Source: Candidatus Dadabacteria bacterium (lineage in GTDB: Bacteria; Desulfobacterota_D; UBA1144; Nemesobacterales; UBA2774). From it: 7,620 nucleotides of DNA. The notes under the pieces were generated by a model. It saw only the letters and a program-made list of their open reading frames with translations, did not search any database and had not been told where the DNA came from. Shown piece by piece: positions 1-6,933 of this stretch. Location of the stretch: positions 1 to 7,620 of the forward strand of contig QIHJ01000336.1 in NCBI GenBank assembly GCA_003229065.1, written 5' to 3'. Within the stretch, counting starts at the first letter, position 1. The number at the start of each line of letters is the position of its first letter. A program made the position numbers and the translations under genes.

Positions 1-66
1 ACCTTGAGAGTTTTTGGTATAGATGAGGAAACCTATAAGGTGCTCTTATCCAAATTCGGACAATGA
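1..66 (+). CDS. C-terminal end of an unidentified upstream gene (partial)
   Basis: Frame 1 is open from the window edge to a TGA at 64-66, and a second stop (TAA) follows immediately. The other two plus-strand frames are closed within the first 30 bases. The visible tail is 21 residues ending in LLSKFGQ, mixed charged and hydrophobic, consistent with the end of a soluble protein. It is too short to assign a family. The next gene starts 29 bp downstream on the same strand, so the two probably share a transcript. That this is a real gene end is inferred from the open frame, the tandem stops and the close spacing. Confidence 0.55.
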   Translation, partial: TLRVFGIDEETYKVLLSKFGQ

Positions 67-95
67 TAACTGACATATGACATCCGGAGTATCGT

Positions 96-872
96 ATGGC
101 TCGGATAAATATAGACGGAATTAACATACATTATGAAACCGGTGAGAGCTTTGAGGATTCTCTGCCTACGGTTTTAATGATTCACGGGGCCGGGCAGAGC
201 GCCGCCACATGGGATTATCAGCTCGACTTTCTAAGAAGTTACCCGAAAGCCAATTTTATTATTCTGGACCTCCCGGGCCACGGTAAATCCGAGGGCGGTG
301 GTTTTAGGACAGTCAATGATTACACTGTGTTCGTAAAGAGCCTGATCTCCTCTCTAGGCCTCAGAAACATTATTATTGTCGGCCATTCCATGGGTGGCGG
401 AGCTGCAATGCTCTATGCTCTGGAGCACCCCGAAAATGTGAGTGCGTGCGTATTGGCAGGCACGGGAGCCCGCCTCGGCGTGGCAGAAAAAACACTTGAG
501 ACCGCTAAAAACAACTACGAGTTATTTTGCGAGGTATCTCCTGAAAGAACCTTTGCCGCAAGCTCTCCTCAGCTATTAAAAGATGCGTTTAAGGAGGGTT
601 TATTGAATACCGATCGTAATGTTTGTTATTGGGATTTGGTAGCATGCAATGAGTTTAATATTATGGAAGACGTAAACAGGGTAGATGTAGGGACATTGAT
701 AATAACCGGCAGTGAAGATATTCTCACCCCGTCTAAGTACGGAGTGTATCTTCATAACAATATAAAGGGCTCGATTTACAAAGAGATTGAAGGCGCCGGG
801 CATTTCATGATGCAGGAGAAACACGAGGAATTTAACAGCCTATTAGTCGACTTTCTTATTAACCTGACTTAG
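96..872 (+). CDS. alpha/beta hydrolase fold protein
   Basis: This is a predicted cytoplasmic hydrolase of the alpha/beta fold superfamily, which includes esterases, lactonases, C-C bond hydrolases and haloperoxidase-like enzymes. The sequence shows the full set of landmarks: an oxyanion-hole motif HGAG at residues 30-33, a DLPGHGKS turn at 58-65, and the nucleophile elbow GHSMG at 96-100 with Ser98. Asp208 in GSEDILTP is the likely acid and His236 in GAGHFMMQ the likely base. The lid lies roughly at residues 122-195. At 258 residues it has normal single-domain length, and there is no signal peptide. GGAG (86-89) sits 6 nt before the ATG, and an in-frame stop at 78-80 rules out an earlier start. 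The 29-bp gap to the preceding gene suggests co-transcription. The fold and triad are secure, but the substrate cannot be inferred. Confidence 0.93.
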   Translation: MARINIDGINIHYETGESFEDSLPTVLMIHGAGQSAATWDYQLDFLRSYPKANFIILDLPGHGKSEGGGFRTVNDYTVFVKSLISSLGLRNIIIVGHSMGGGAAMLYALEHPENVSACVLAGTGARLGVAEKTLETAKNNYELFCEVSPERTFAASSPQLLKDAFKEGLLNTDRNVCYWDLVACNEFNIMEDVNRVDVGTLIITGSEDILTPSKYGVYLHNNIKGSIYKEIEGAGHFMMQEKHEEFNSLLVDFLINLT

Positions 873-900
873 CTGTCTCAAGCTTATTAGCTATTGAATT

Positions 901-929
901 TTGTCCGGATCCATTTATATTTATATGTT
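901..929 (+). promoter_or_regulatory. candidate sigma-70-type promoter for the exported-protein gene
   Basis: TTGTCC (901-906) and TATGTT (924-929) are separated by 17 bp, and each matches the consensus at 4 of 6 positions. They lie in an AT-rich stretch just upstream of the gene starting at 970. Other AT-rich hexamers nearby could serve equally well, so this is only a plausible placement. Confidence 0.3.
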
Positions 930-969
930 GTATAGGTGATATATTGATAGGATCTGAGGGCGGCTATAG

Positions 970-1506
970 ATGAGGGTAATTTTTGCAACAATTACAGTAG
1001 TGCTTGTACTATTGATCACACCGATAGATAAAGCTGCTGGCGAACCATCCGGAGAAGTCCACGCTGATCAGATTTTGATTCCGGGAATTTACTGCTACGA
1101 TTACTTTTTTTGGGGAAGCGGAGGGTTTGATACGACTCTTTTTCCCGGAACTAACCCCAACGCGTCATTTATGGATCCTGCGGATTTATTAAACTCCAAA
1201 GGACAGGGGCAATGCAGTATCTATCTAGTGTCGGGTGGGGCAGACGGAAATCTGTTGGGCCCACTTTTTGATGGGAATAAAGAAGTCGACTATTCAACCG
1301 ATAGTACAAAAATTCTCCCAAATCCGGGGATCATGTTTGTAGATGAGGAGAATATAGATTTTCAGCAATTCACTTCCGGGGATACAGTACTCTACGGAGG
1401 AATCTTACCCTTCGTGGCTCTGCCCGACGGTGACTTGGAGACGGAAGATAGCGTTTTTAACGAAGAAAGCTTTTCCTTCTTCCTGTATTTCAAAACGAAA
1501 TTTTGA
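970..1506 (+). CDS. predicted exported protein of unknown family
   Basis: I do not recognise this 178-residue protein. It has a convincing Sec-type signal peptide: MR, then a hydrophobic core at about residues 3-17, then a polar region with a likely signal peptidase I site after AAG (residues 22-24). No lipobox cysteine is present, so a lipoprotein is unlikely. The mature part, about 154 residues, is acidic and rich in Gly, Asp, Phe and Tyr. It has two cysteines (Cys42 in GIYCYDYFFWGSGG and Cys82 in GQCSIYLVSGG) that could form a disulfide outside the cytoplasm. The chain ends in alternating aromatic residues with a terminal Phe (SFSFFLYFKTKF), suggestive of a final beta strand. GAGGG (956-960) lies 9 nt before the ATG. 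It follows the hydrolase gene by 97 bp and precedes the reductase gene by 133 bp, so it may be a single-gene unit. The signal peptide and Shine-Dalgarno site support a real gene. Confidence 0.75.
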   Translation: MRVIFATITVVLVLLITPIDKAAGEPSGEVHADQILIPGIYCYDYFFWGSGGFDTTLFPGTNPNASFMDPADLLNSKGQGQCSIYLVSGGADGNLLGPLFDGNKEVDYSTDSTKILPNPGIMFVDEENIDFQQFTSGDTVLYGGILPFVALPDGDLETEDSVFNEESFSFFLYFKTKF

Positions 1507-1580
1507 TCCGTGCTCGATATTCTCCACCACTAAAGATAACTATTCTTCAGTCCTATATTTATAGCCCACGCGGCAATGGC

Positions 1581-1608
1581 TTTACTAGTCACTCTATTTT
1601 GTTACAAT
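1581..1608 (+). promoter_or_regulatory. candidate promoter with extended -10 for the F420/NADP reductase gene
   Basis: A TACAAT box at 1603-1608 (5 of 6 consensus) is preceded by TGT, giving an extended -10 (TGn). A weaker TTTACT -35 lies at 1581-1586 with a 16-bp spacer. The expected start point is near 1615, leaving a leader of about 25 nt that contains the ribosome site GGGAG (1629-1633). This is the best promoter candidate in the window. Confidence 0.5.
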
Positions 1609-1639
1609 AAACACAACTTTTTTAACACGGGAGACAGAT

Positions 1640-2299
1640 ATGAAAATTGCACTATTAGGCGGCACCGGAGACATTGCAGAAGGGCTCGTGCTCAGATGGT
1701 CTAAGGCGGGGCATGACATATTGATAGGCTCTAGGAGCGACGAGAAAGCAAAGGGGATTGCGGCAGAATATATAGAGAAGCTAAATGAGCTCGGAATAGA
1801 ATCCAATATTCAAGGTATGCCCAACGCAGACGCGGCTAAAGCGGCCGAGGTTGTGATTATAAGCATCCCCCCGGAGTATGCGGCGGATACGGTGAGGCAG
1901 ATCAAAGACAGCTTTACTGACCAGATTGTTGTAACGCCGGTTGTCGCGATGGAGAGGCACGAGGATAAGAGTTTTGTTTTCAATCCCCCTCCTCACGGCT
2001 CCTCAGCGCTTGAAATTAAAGAAGCCCTTCCCGATACGGTAAGGCTTGTTTCCGCATATCATAACCTGCCTGCTAAAGAGCTCAGTAAAATTGAGCAGGA
2101 ACTTGATTACGATGTAGTAATATGCGGGGACGACGAGGAAGCTAAAGAAGTAATAAAAAAGCTTACTGAAGATATGCCCAAGATGAGAGTGCTTGACGCC
2201 GGTCCTTTGAAATTGTCTTCTATGATAGAGGCGATTACGCCACTTATCGTTAATTTAAACGTTAAGCATAAACAACATTTTTCAGTCAAGTTTAAGTAA
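1640..2299 (+). CDS. npdG: NADPH-dependent F420 reductase-like protein (Fno/NpdG family)
   Basis: Members of this family move hydride between coenzyme F420 and NADP in the cytoplasm. The 219-residue chain begins directly with a Rossmann motif, LLGGTGDIAEGL (5-16). GSR at 30-32 follows, typical of recognition of the NADP 2'-phosphate. Further family-like blocks are SIPPEYAADT (75-84), AYHNLPA (139-145), CGDDEEAK (162-169), LDAGPL (185-190) and ITPLIVNLN (199-207). From memory these align in order with the archaeal F420H2:NADP oxidoreductase, and the length is normal for it. GGGAG (1629-1633) lies 6 nt before the ATG. The gene stands behind its own likely promoter and converges on the minus-strand yjbQ gene 43 bp downstream. 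The alternative is a family relative that uses another partner (NADP reductase/dinucleotide-binding proteins), since no F420 biosynthesis gene is visible here. The family call is strong and the F420 substrate is inferred. Confidence 0.85.
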   Translation: MKIALLGGTGDIAEGLVLRWSKAGHDILIGSRSDEKAKGIAAEYIEKLNELGIESNIQGMPNADAAKAAEVVIISIPPEYAADTVRQIKDSFTDQIVVTPVVAMERHEDKSFVFNPPPHGSSALEIKEALPDTVRLVSAYHNLPAKELSKIEQELDYDVVICGDDEEAKEVIKKLTEDMPKMRVLDAGPLKLSSMIEAITPLIVNLNVKHKQHFSVKFK

Positions 2300-2342
2300 T
2301 CTTTCTAGTGACTGTCTAATTGGCCGTCTCTAATTCCCTAAT

Positions 2343-2762
2343 CTATTCTCCCATTATTTGAAGGACTATTTCTCTAGAGCGGGGGCTGTTGTCGAAATCT
2401 ACTACTATAATCTGCTGCCATGTGCCGAGCAGCAGCCTGCCGGATGAAAAAGGTACGGTCAGAGATGCACCCTGGAGGGCGGCTCTTACATGGGAGTAGC
2501 CGTTCCCGTCCCCCCATCTTGCGTCATGGTGGTAATGTATGTCTCTTGGAGCTATCCTGTCAAGCGCCTCCTGGTAGTCCCTGACAGCCCCTCCCTCATA
2601 TTCTATTGTTGTAACTCCGGCAGTTGACCCGGGGACAAACACGGTCACGGTTCCTGAGGATATCTCTGCGCCGCTTACAGCTTCTTTTACATCTGCCGTA
2701 ATGTCTATTACGTCCGTGTCGCCCATTGTCTCAAACCTGATACTTTTTGTAATTACTGCCAT
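2343..2762 (-). CDS. yjbQ: YjbQ / UPF0047 family protein
   Basis: This is a small cytoplasmic protein of the UPF0047 family. Databases often label the family 'secondary thiamine-phosphate synthase', after weak activity reported for E. coli YjbQ, but its physiological role is not settled. The 139 residues match the usual family length of about 140. They carry the conserved blocks in order: GSTAGVTTIEYE (45-56), IHYHHDARWGDGNGYSH (75-91) with the His cluster 76/78/79 and His91 expected around the active or metal site, QGASLTVPFSSGRLLLGTWQ (97-116), and QIIVVDFDN (117-125). On the minus strand GGGAGGG (2774-2768) lies 5 nt before the ATG at 2762-2760. It is the only complete minus-strand gene here, convergent with the reductase and divergent from the M42 peptidase. 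The family call is very secure, but the reaction is not. Confidence 0.95.
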   Translation of the reverse strand: MAVITKSIRFETMGDTDVIDITADVKEAVSGAEISSGTVTVFVPGSTAGVTTIEYEGGAVRDYQEALDRIAPRDIHYHHDARWGDGNGYSHVRAALQGASLTVPFSSGRLLLGTWQQIIVVDFDNSPRSREIVLQIMGE

Positions 2763-2789
2763 AATTTCCCTCCCGATTATAAAAATTCA

Positions 2790-2817
2790 ATATTACTTTC
2801 GGATATAGGATTTGCAA
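2790..2817 (-). promoter_or_regulatory. candidate promoter for yjbQ
   Basis: Read on the minus strand, TTGCAA (2817-2812) and TAATAT (2795-2790) are 16 bp apart, each 4 of 6 to consensus. This would start transcription about 20 nt upstream of the ATG. It was chosen over a perfect TATAAT nearer the gene because that box would place the start point inside the ribosome-binding site. Confidence 0.3.
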
Positions 2818-2859
2818 GCTGTTATCAGTTCATGTTAAGCGTTGGGATTCTAAAGCTTA

Positions 2860-2889
2860 TTGACAAGGAAATACTCTAGCAGTCATGAT
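2860..2889 (+). promoter_or_regulatory. candidate promoter for the M42 peptidase gene
   Basis: A perfect TTGACA -35 lies at 2860-2865, followed after 18 bp by CATGAT (2884-2889), 4 of 6 to the -10 consensus. The implied leader is about 65 nt. The perfect -35 inside a divergent intergenic spacer makes this reasonable, although the -10 is weak. Confidence 0.35.
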
Positions 2890-2959
2890 TTTCATTGGTT
2901 ATCTTAAAGTAACACCCGATCCGTTTTTCAAATCACAATAAAATTAAGGAGCCCATGAT

Positions 2960-4036
2960 ATGGACAAGACCGAAAGTCTGCTTAAAGAATTGACTGAAGC
3001 TCACGGTATCCCGGGATATGAAACCGAAGTACGGAGGCTGATACGGGGCCATTTAAAACCCTTGGGAAAATTGAGTGAAGACAATATGGGTAGTTTGATC
3101 TGCGAGAAGCCGGGAAGTTCAGGGGGTCCGAGGGTAATGCTCGCGGGACATATGGACGAAATAGGGTTTATGGTGAAGCATATCTCGGCTGAGGGGTTTG
3201 TCAGATTTACGACTTTAGGCGGCTGGTGGGATCAGGTGCTACTCGGGCAGAGGGTAATCATCAAGACGAGTAAGGGGGATGTATTGGGAGTGATAGGCGC
3301 AAAGCCGCCGCACCTCTTGAGTCAGGAAGAAAGAGGTAAAGTCGTCGTCAGAAAAAATATGTATATAGACATAGGCGCCGTTTCCGATAAGGACGTTGGG
3401 AAAGCCGGAGTGCGCCCAGGCGACCCGATAATCCCTGTGAGTGAGTTCTCAATTCTAGCAAACCCAAAGACCTACATGTCTAAAGCTTTTGACGACCGCG
3501 TGGGGTGCGCGCTGGTAATATCAGCGCTCAGGTCCTTCCCGAATAAGACCCACCCCAATACAATTTACGGCGTCGCAACCGTTCAGGAAGAGGTGGGCGT
3601 GAGGGGAGCTACCACAAGCGTTGAGATGGTTAATCCCGACGTAGCCTTTATACTCGAGTCCGATATAGCAGGCGATGTTCCCGGTATAAAGTCTGACGAA
3701 TCTTCTACGAAGATGGGTAAAGGCCCTTCTCTTCTACTCTATGACGCGCGTATGATTCCCAATCTCAAATTGAGGGACCTCGTCATAGATACGGCCAAGA
3801 AGTCGAAAATACCGCTTCAATTTACCACAATGGAAGGAGGGGCAACCGACGGCTCTGTCATTCACCTGTACAAGTCCGGTGTCCCCACGGTGGTGCTTGG
3901 TGTTCCGACAAGGCATATACACAGCCATAACGCCATCATGCACCGTGACGACTTCGACAATACGGTGAAGCTACTCAAGAATATCCTCCAAAAGCTCGAC
4001 AAGAAGACAGTACAGGAAATTAAATCGTTCAAATAA
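2960..4036 (+). CDS. M42 family metallo-aminopeptidase
   Basis: M42 enzymes are cytoplasmic dinuclear-metal aminopeptidases (TET, glutamyl or deblocking aminopeptidase types) that trim short peptides, usually as large hollow oligomers. The 358 residues match normal family length. Expected metal and catalytic residues are all visible: His64 and Asp66 in AGHMDEIG, Asp178 in AFDDRVG, catalytic Glu210 with ligand Glu211 in VQEEVGVRGA, Asp235 in ESDIAGD, and His321 in PTRHIHSHNA. The insert at about 80-165, between the first two ligand blocks, corresponds to the PDZ-like dimerisation domain. AAGGAG (2946-2951) lies 8 nt before the ATG at 2960. An out-of-frame ATG at 2955 is too close to that site to matter. 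There is no signal peptide. The gene diverges from yjbQ and precedes uvrA by 65 bp. Residue assignments rest on family knowledge, and the precise substrate preference is not predictable. Confidence 0.95.
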   Translation: MDKTESLLKELTEAHGIPGYETEVRRLIRGHLKPLGKLSEDNMGSLICEKPGSSGGPRVMLAGHMDEIGFMVKHISAEGFVRFTTLGGWWDQVLLGQRVIIKTSKGDVLGVIGAKPPHLLSQEERGKVVVRKNMYIDIGAVSDKDVGKAGVRPGDPIIPVSEFSILANPKTYMSKAFDDRVGCALVISALRSFPNKTHPNTIYGVATVQEEVGVRGATTSVEMVNPDVAFILESDIAGDVPGIKSDESSTKMGKGPSLLLYDARMIPNLKLRDLVIDTAKKSKIPLQFTTMEGGATDGSVIHLYKSGVPTVVLGVPTRHIHSHNAIMHRDDFDNTVKLLKNILQKLDKKTVQEIKSFK

Positions 4037-4101
4037 CTCTTTTGGTGAGCCGTACGGTAATGTTATTCGTCCCCACTAAATAACTGGTAAACTTTACTAC
4101 C

Positions 4102-6933
4102 TTGGAATCCATAAAGATCACAGGGGCGCGGGAGCACAACCTAAAGGACGTATCTCTCAAGCTGCCCCGGGGAAAACTCGTTGTCATTACCGGTATAAGC
4201 GGCTCCGGTAAATCCTCACTCGCGTTCGACACCGTCTTTGCCGAAGGGCAGCGCAGATATATGGAGTCTCTCTCCGCCTACGCGAGGCAGTTTGTCGAGA
4301 AGATAGATAAACCCGATGTAGATTCGATAGAGGGACTATCGCCATCGATTGCAGTTGACCAGAAAACCTTTCAGAGAAACCCCCGATCTACTGTTGGGAC
4401 AATAACAGAAATTTACGATTTCCTGAGACTCCTCTTTGCCCGTGTCGGAAAGCCTTACTGCTACAGTTGTGGAACACCTATATCGGCACAGAGCTTGGAT
4501 AAAATGGTCGAGACAGTCATGGAGCTGGGGGAGGGTGAGAAGGTCTCCGTATTCTCGCCAATTGTGCAGGGCAGAAAAGGTGAGTATAGAAAAGAGCTCG
4601 AAGACCTCAGGGCTGAGGGATATCTGAGGGTCAGGATTGACGGCGAGCTTTACGATCTGGATGATGAGATAAAATTAAGCAAGCAAAAGAAACACACTAT
4701 CTTGCTACTTGTAGATGTAATAGTGTTACGCTCTGATGATGTCCGAGAAAGAATGAGCGAATCGTTGAGAATTGCGCTGAAGCGCTCGGGCGGTGTAGCC
4801 ACGGTGGAGGCTGCTGGTGGGCAGAGTATAACCTTTAGCGAGAAGTTCGCGTGCCCCGAGTGTGGTATAAGCTACCCGGAGATCTCACCCAGGCTCTTTT
4901 CATTCAACAGCCCCTACGGCTGCTGCAAGCTGTGTCACGGCATAGGCGAGACCTCGTTTTGTGACCCGGAGCTCTTGATAGAAGAGGAGTTGTCTATAAA
5001 TGACGGGGCAATAATTCCGTGGAGGAACTCCGGATATTTCAGAAATATTATAGAAGGCGTGGCTCATTTTTACGGGATTAGTCTGACTGTCCCGTTTCAA
5101 AGCCTTTGTGATAAAACTAAAAAGCTTATAATTTATGGCTCCGGGGATGAAAAGGTCATGTTCTACAGAGAGAGGCGGGGTAGAAAGCTCAAGTACTGGG
5201 ACGCCTATATGGGAGTTTCGGGGATTATAACGGAATGGTACTTAGAGACCGATTCTGCTCAGGTCCGGGAGAAGCTGTCCCGGTATATGCGCACAGCGGA
5301 GTGCCCTCATTGCAAGGGGGCGAGGCTCAAAAAGGAAGCGCTTTCAATTCTATTAGATAGACGTTCAATTTTCGATTTAGCCTCTATGCCGGTAGAGCGG
5401 GGACTCGAATTTTTCGATAAGCTCGAGCTCACCGACAGGGAATTTGTCATCGGTGAAAGAATCTTAAAAGAGATAGAATCCCGCCTCACATTTCTTCAGA
5501 ATGTAGGGCTGGGATATATCGCTCTGGATCGTTCGGCACCCACGCTCTCGGGGGGCGAAGCCCAGAGAATAAGGCTCGCCACACAGGTAGGCTCCAAGCT
5601 CACGGGCATTACCTATGTGCTTGATGAGCCGACGATCGGGCTTCATTGTAGAGATAACGATAAGCTGATCGAAACCCTTAAATCACTAAGAGACGGCGGG
5701 AACACTATCATAGTAGTAGAACACGATGAGCACACGATCAGAAACGCAGATTTTATAGTCGATATAGGACCCGGAGCGGGAGAAAAGGGCGGAGAGATAA
5801 TGGCCGAAGGAGATATAAAGAAGCTATACAGCTTTAAGAAATCGCTGACCGTCCGTTATTTATCCGGGGACCTCGCCATACCGCTACCCTCTCGCAGGAG
5901 AAAGCTCAAAGGATTTATCTCTGTAAAAGGGGCGTCCGAGCACAACCTCAAGAATATAGACGCCGTTTTTCCGATCGGAGTTCTCACATGCGTAACAGGA
6001 GTCTCGGGCTCAGGTAAGAGCACACTCGTTTTGGACACTCTATATAACGCGCTAAGCAAAAAACTGTACAGAAGTAAAGAGAGAGTGGGGGCACATACGA
6101 AAATAGCAGGCGATAGTGCTATAGATAAAGTCGTACATGTTGAGCAGACACCGATCGGCAGGACGCCGAGATCTAATCCTGCCACATATACGGGGTTGTT
6201 CTCCCCTATAAGGGAGTTGTTTGCCATGCTCCCTCAGGCCAATGCGCGCGGCTATAAATCCGGCCGCTTTAGCTTCAATGTCAAAGAGGGCAGGTGTATC
6301 GGCTGCTCGGGTCACGGGGTCGAGAAGATAGAGATGCACTTTCTCCCGGACGTCTATGTAACATGCGAGCGGTGCGGCGGGAGCCGTTATAATCAAGAGA
6401 CGCTTGAGGTAAAATACAACGGTAAGAGTATTGCCGACGTGCTCGACATGACAGTGAGCGAGGCCGCGGAATTTTTCAAAAACGTACCTCATATTAAATC
6501 CAAGCTCGATGTGCTCGAAGAGGTGGGACTCGATTATGTAAGGCTCGGACAACCTGCCACCACTCTATCGGGCGGCGAGGCGCAGAGAATAAAGCTTACA
6601 AAGGAGCTCTCCCGGAGGGACACCGGCAACACTCTCTATATACTGGACGAACCCACGATAGGTCTACATTTCGACGATGTGAAAAAACTCCTTAAAGTTC
6701 TGGACCGGTTAACCGACATGGGCAACACTGTAATTGTGATCGAGCACAATCTCGATGTTATTAAATGCGCGGATTATGTGCTGGACCTGGGTCCCGAAGG
6801 GGGCGAGGGAGGCGGGCGGATCGTTGCTTCAGGAACTCCGGAAGAAGTTATTAAAGTAAAAGGCTCGTATACGGGAGCTTATCTCAAAAGCGCTCTCAAA
6901 ACCAAGCAGTCATCAAACGGGGCGGCAAAGTAA
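4102..6933 (+). CDS. uvrA: excinuclease ABC subunit UvrA
   Basis: UvrA is the damage-sensing ATPase of nucleotide excision repair, which loads UvrB on lesions. The 943 residues, close to the 940 of E. coli UvrA, contain two ABC modules. The first has Walker A GISGSGKSS (31-39), signature LSGGEAQRI (482-490) and Walker B with Asp508/Glu509. The second has Walker A GVSGSGKST (633-641), signature 822-830 and Walker B Asp849/Glu850. A UvrB-binding region at about 130-245 is present, so this is canonical UvrA rather than the short UvrA2 type. Zinc ligands are Cys251/254/275/278 and Cys732/735/755/758, with further CxxC pairs at 120/123 and 401/404. The start is TTG: it gives the family N-terminus (IKITGAREHNL) and no ATG or GTG precedes it after the in-frame stop at 4081-4083. 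No good Shine-Dalgarno site or LexA-like box is visible. The stop directly abuts uppP. Confidence 0.98.
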   Translation: MESIKITGAREHNLKDVSLKLPRGKLVVITGISGSGKSSLAFDTVFAEGQRRYMESLSAYARQFVEKIDKPDVDSIEGLSPSIAVDQKTFQRNPRSTVGTITEIYDFLRLLFARVGKPYCYSCGTPISAQSLDKMVETVMELGEGEKVSVFSPIVQGRKGEYRKELEDLRAEGYLRVRIDGELYDLDDEIKLSKQKKHTILLLVDVIVLRSDDVRERMSESLRIALKRSGGVATVEAAGGQSITFSEKFACPECGISYPEISPRLFSFNSPYGCCKLCHGIGETSFCDPELLIEEELSINDGAIIPWRNSGYFRNIIEGVAHFYGISLTVPFQSLCDKTKKLIIYGSGDEKVMFYRERRGRKLKYWDAYMGVSGIITEWYLETDSAQVREKLSRYMRTAECPHCKGARLKKEALSILLDRRSIFDLASMPVERGLEFFDKLELTDREFVIGERILKEIESRLTFLQNVGLGYIALDRSAPTLSGGEAQRIRLATQVGSKLTGITYVLDEPTIGLHCRDNDKLIETLKSLRDGGNTIIVVEHDEHTIRNADFIVDIGPGAGEKGGEIMAEGDIKKLYSFKKSLTVRYLSGDLAIPLPSRRRKLKGFISVKGASEHNLKNIDAVFPIGVLTCVTGVSGSGKSTLVLDTLYNALSKKLYRSKERVGAHTKIAGDSAIDKVVHVEQTPIGRTPRSNPATYTGLFSPIRELFAMLPQANARGYKSGRFSFNVKEGRCIGCSGHGVEKIEMHFLPDVYVTCERCGGSRYNQETLEVKYNGKSIADVLDMTVSEAAEFFKNVPHIKSKLDVLEEVGLDYVRLGQPATTLSGGEAQRIKLTKELSRRDTGNTLYILDEPTIGLHFDDVKKLLKVLDRLTDMGNTVIVIEHNLDVIKCADYVLDLGPEGGEGGGRIVASGTPEEVIKVKGSYTGAYLKSALKTKQSSNGAAK

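Noticed and set aside
873..969. AGCT-TATT-AGCT near 884-895 as a terminator after the hydrolase gene
   Set aside because: The stem is only 4 bp, is AT-balanced and lacks a clean T-run, too weak for an intrinsic terminator.
2315..2335. Direct repeat TCTAATT (2315-2321 and 2329-2335) between the convergent genes
   Set aside because: It is two copies of a 7-mer with no further units or symmetry, expected by chance in such sequence.
2776..2781. Perfect TATAAT box on the minus strand upstream of yjbQ
   Set aside because: It lies only 13 bp from the start codon, so transcription would begin inside the GGGAGGG ribosome site, and there is no matching -35. A chance AT-rich match is more likely.
4050..4057. 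CCGTACGG palindrome in the uvrA upstream gap, considered as an operator or LexA-type site
   Set aside because: It is only 8 bp with no symmetric extension, and it does not resemble the proteobacterial or Gram-positive LexA boxes I know.
6052..6552. 166-codon open frame antisense to uvrA, and a second antisense frame at 5856-6227
   Set aside because: Both lie inside the strongly conserved second ABC module of uvrA. Their translations show no recognisable motif and they are best explained as shadow frames.
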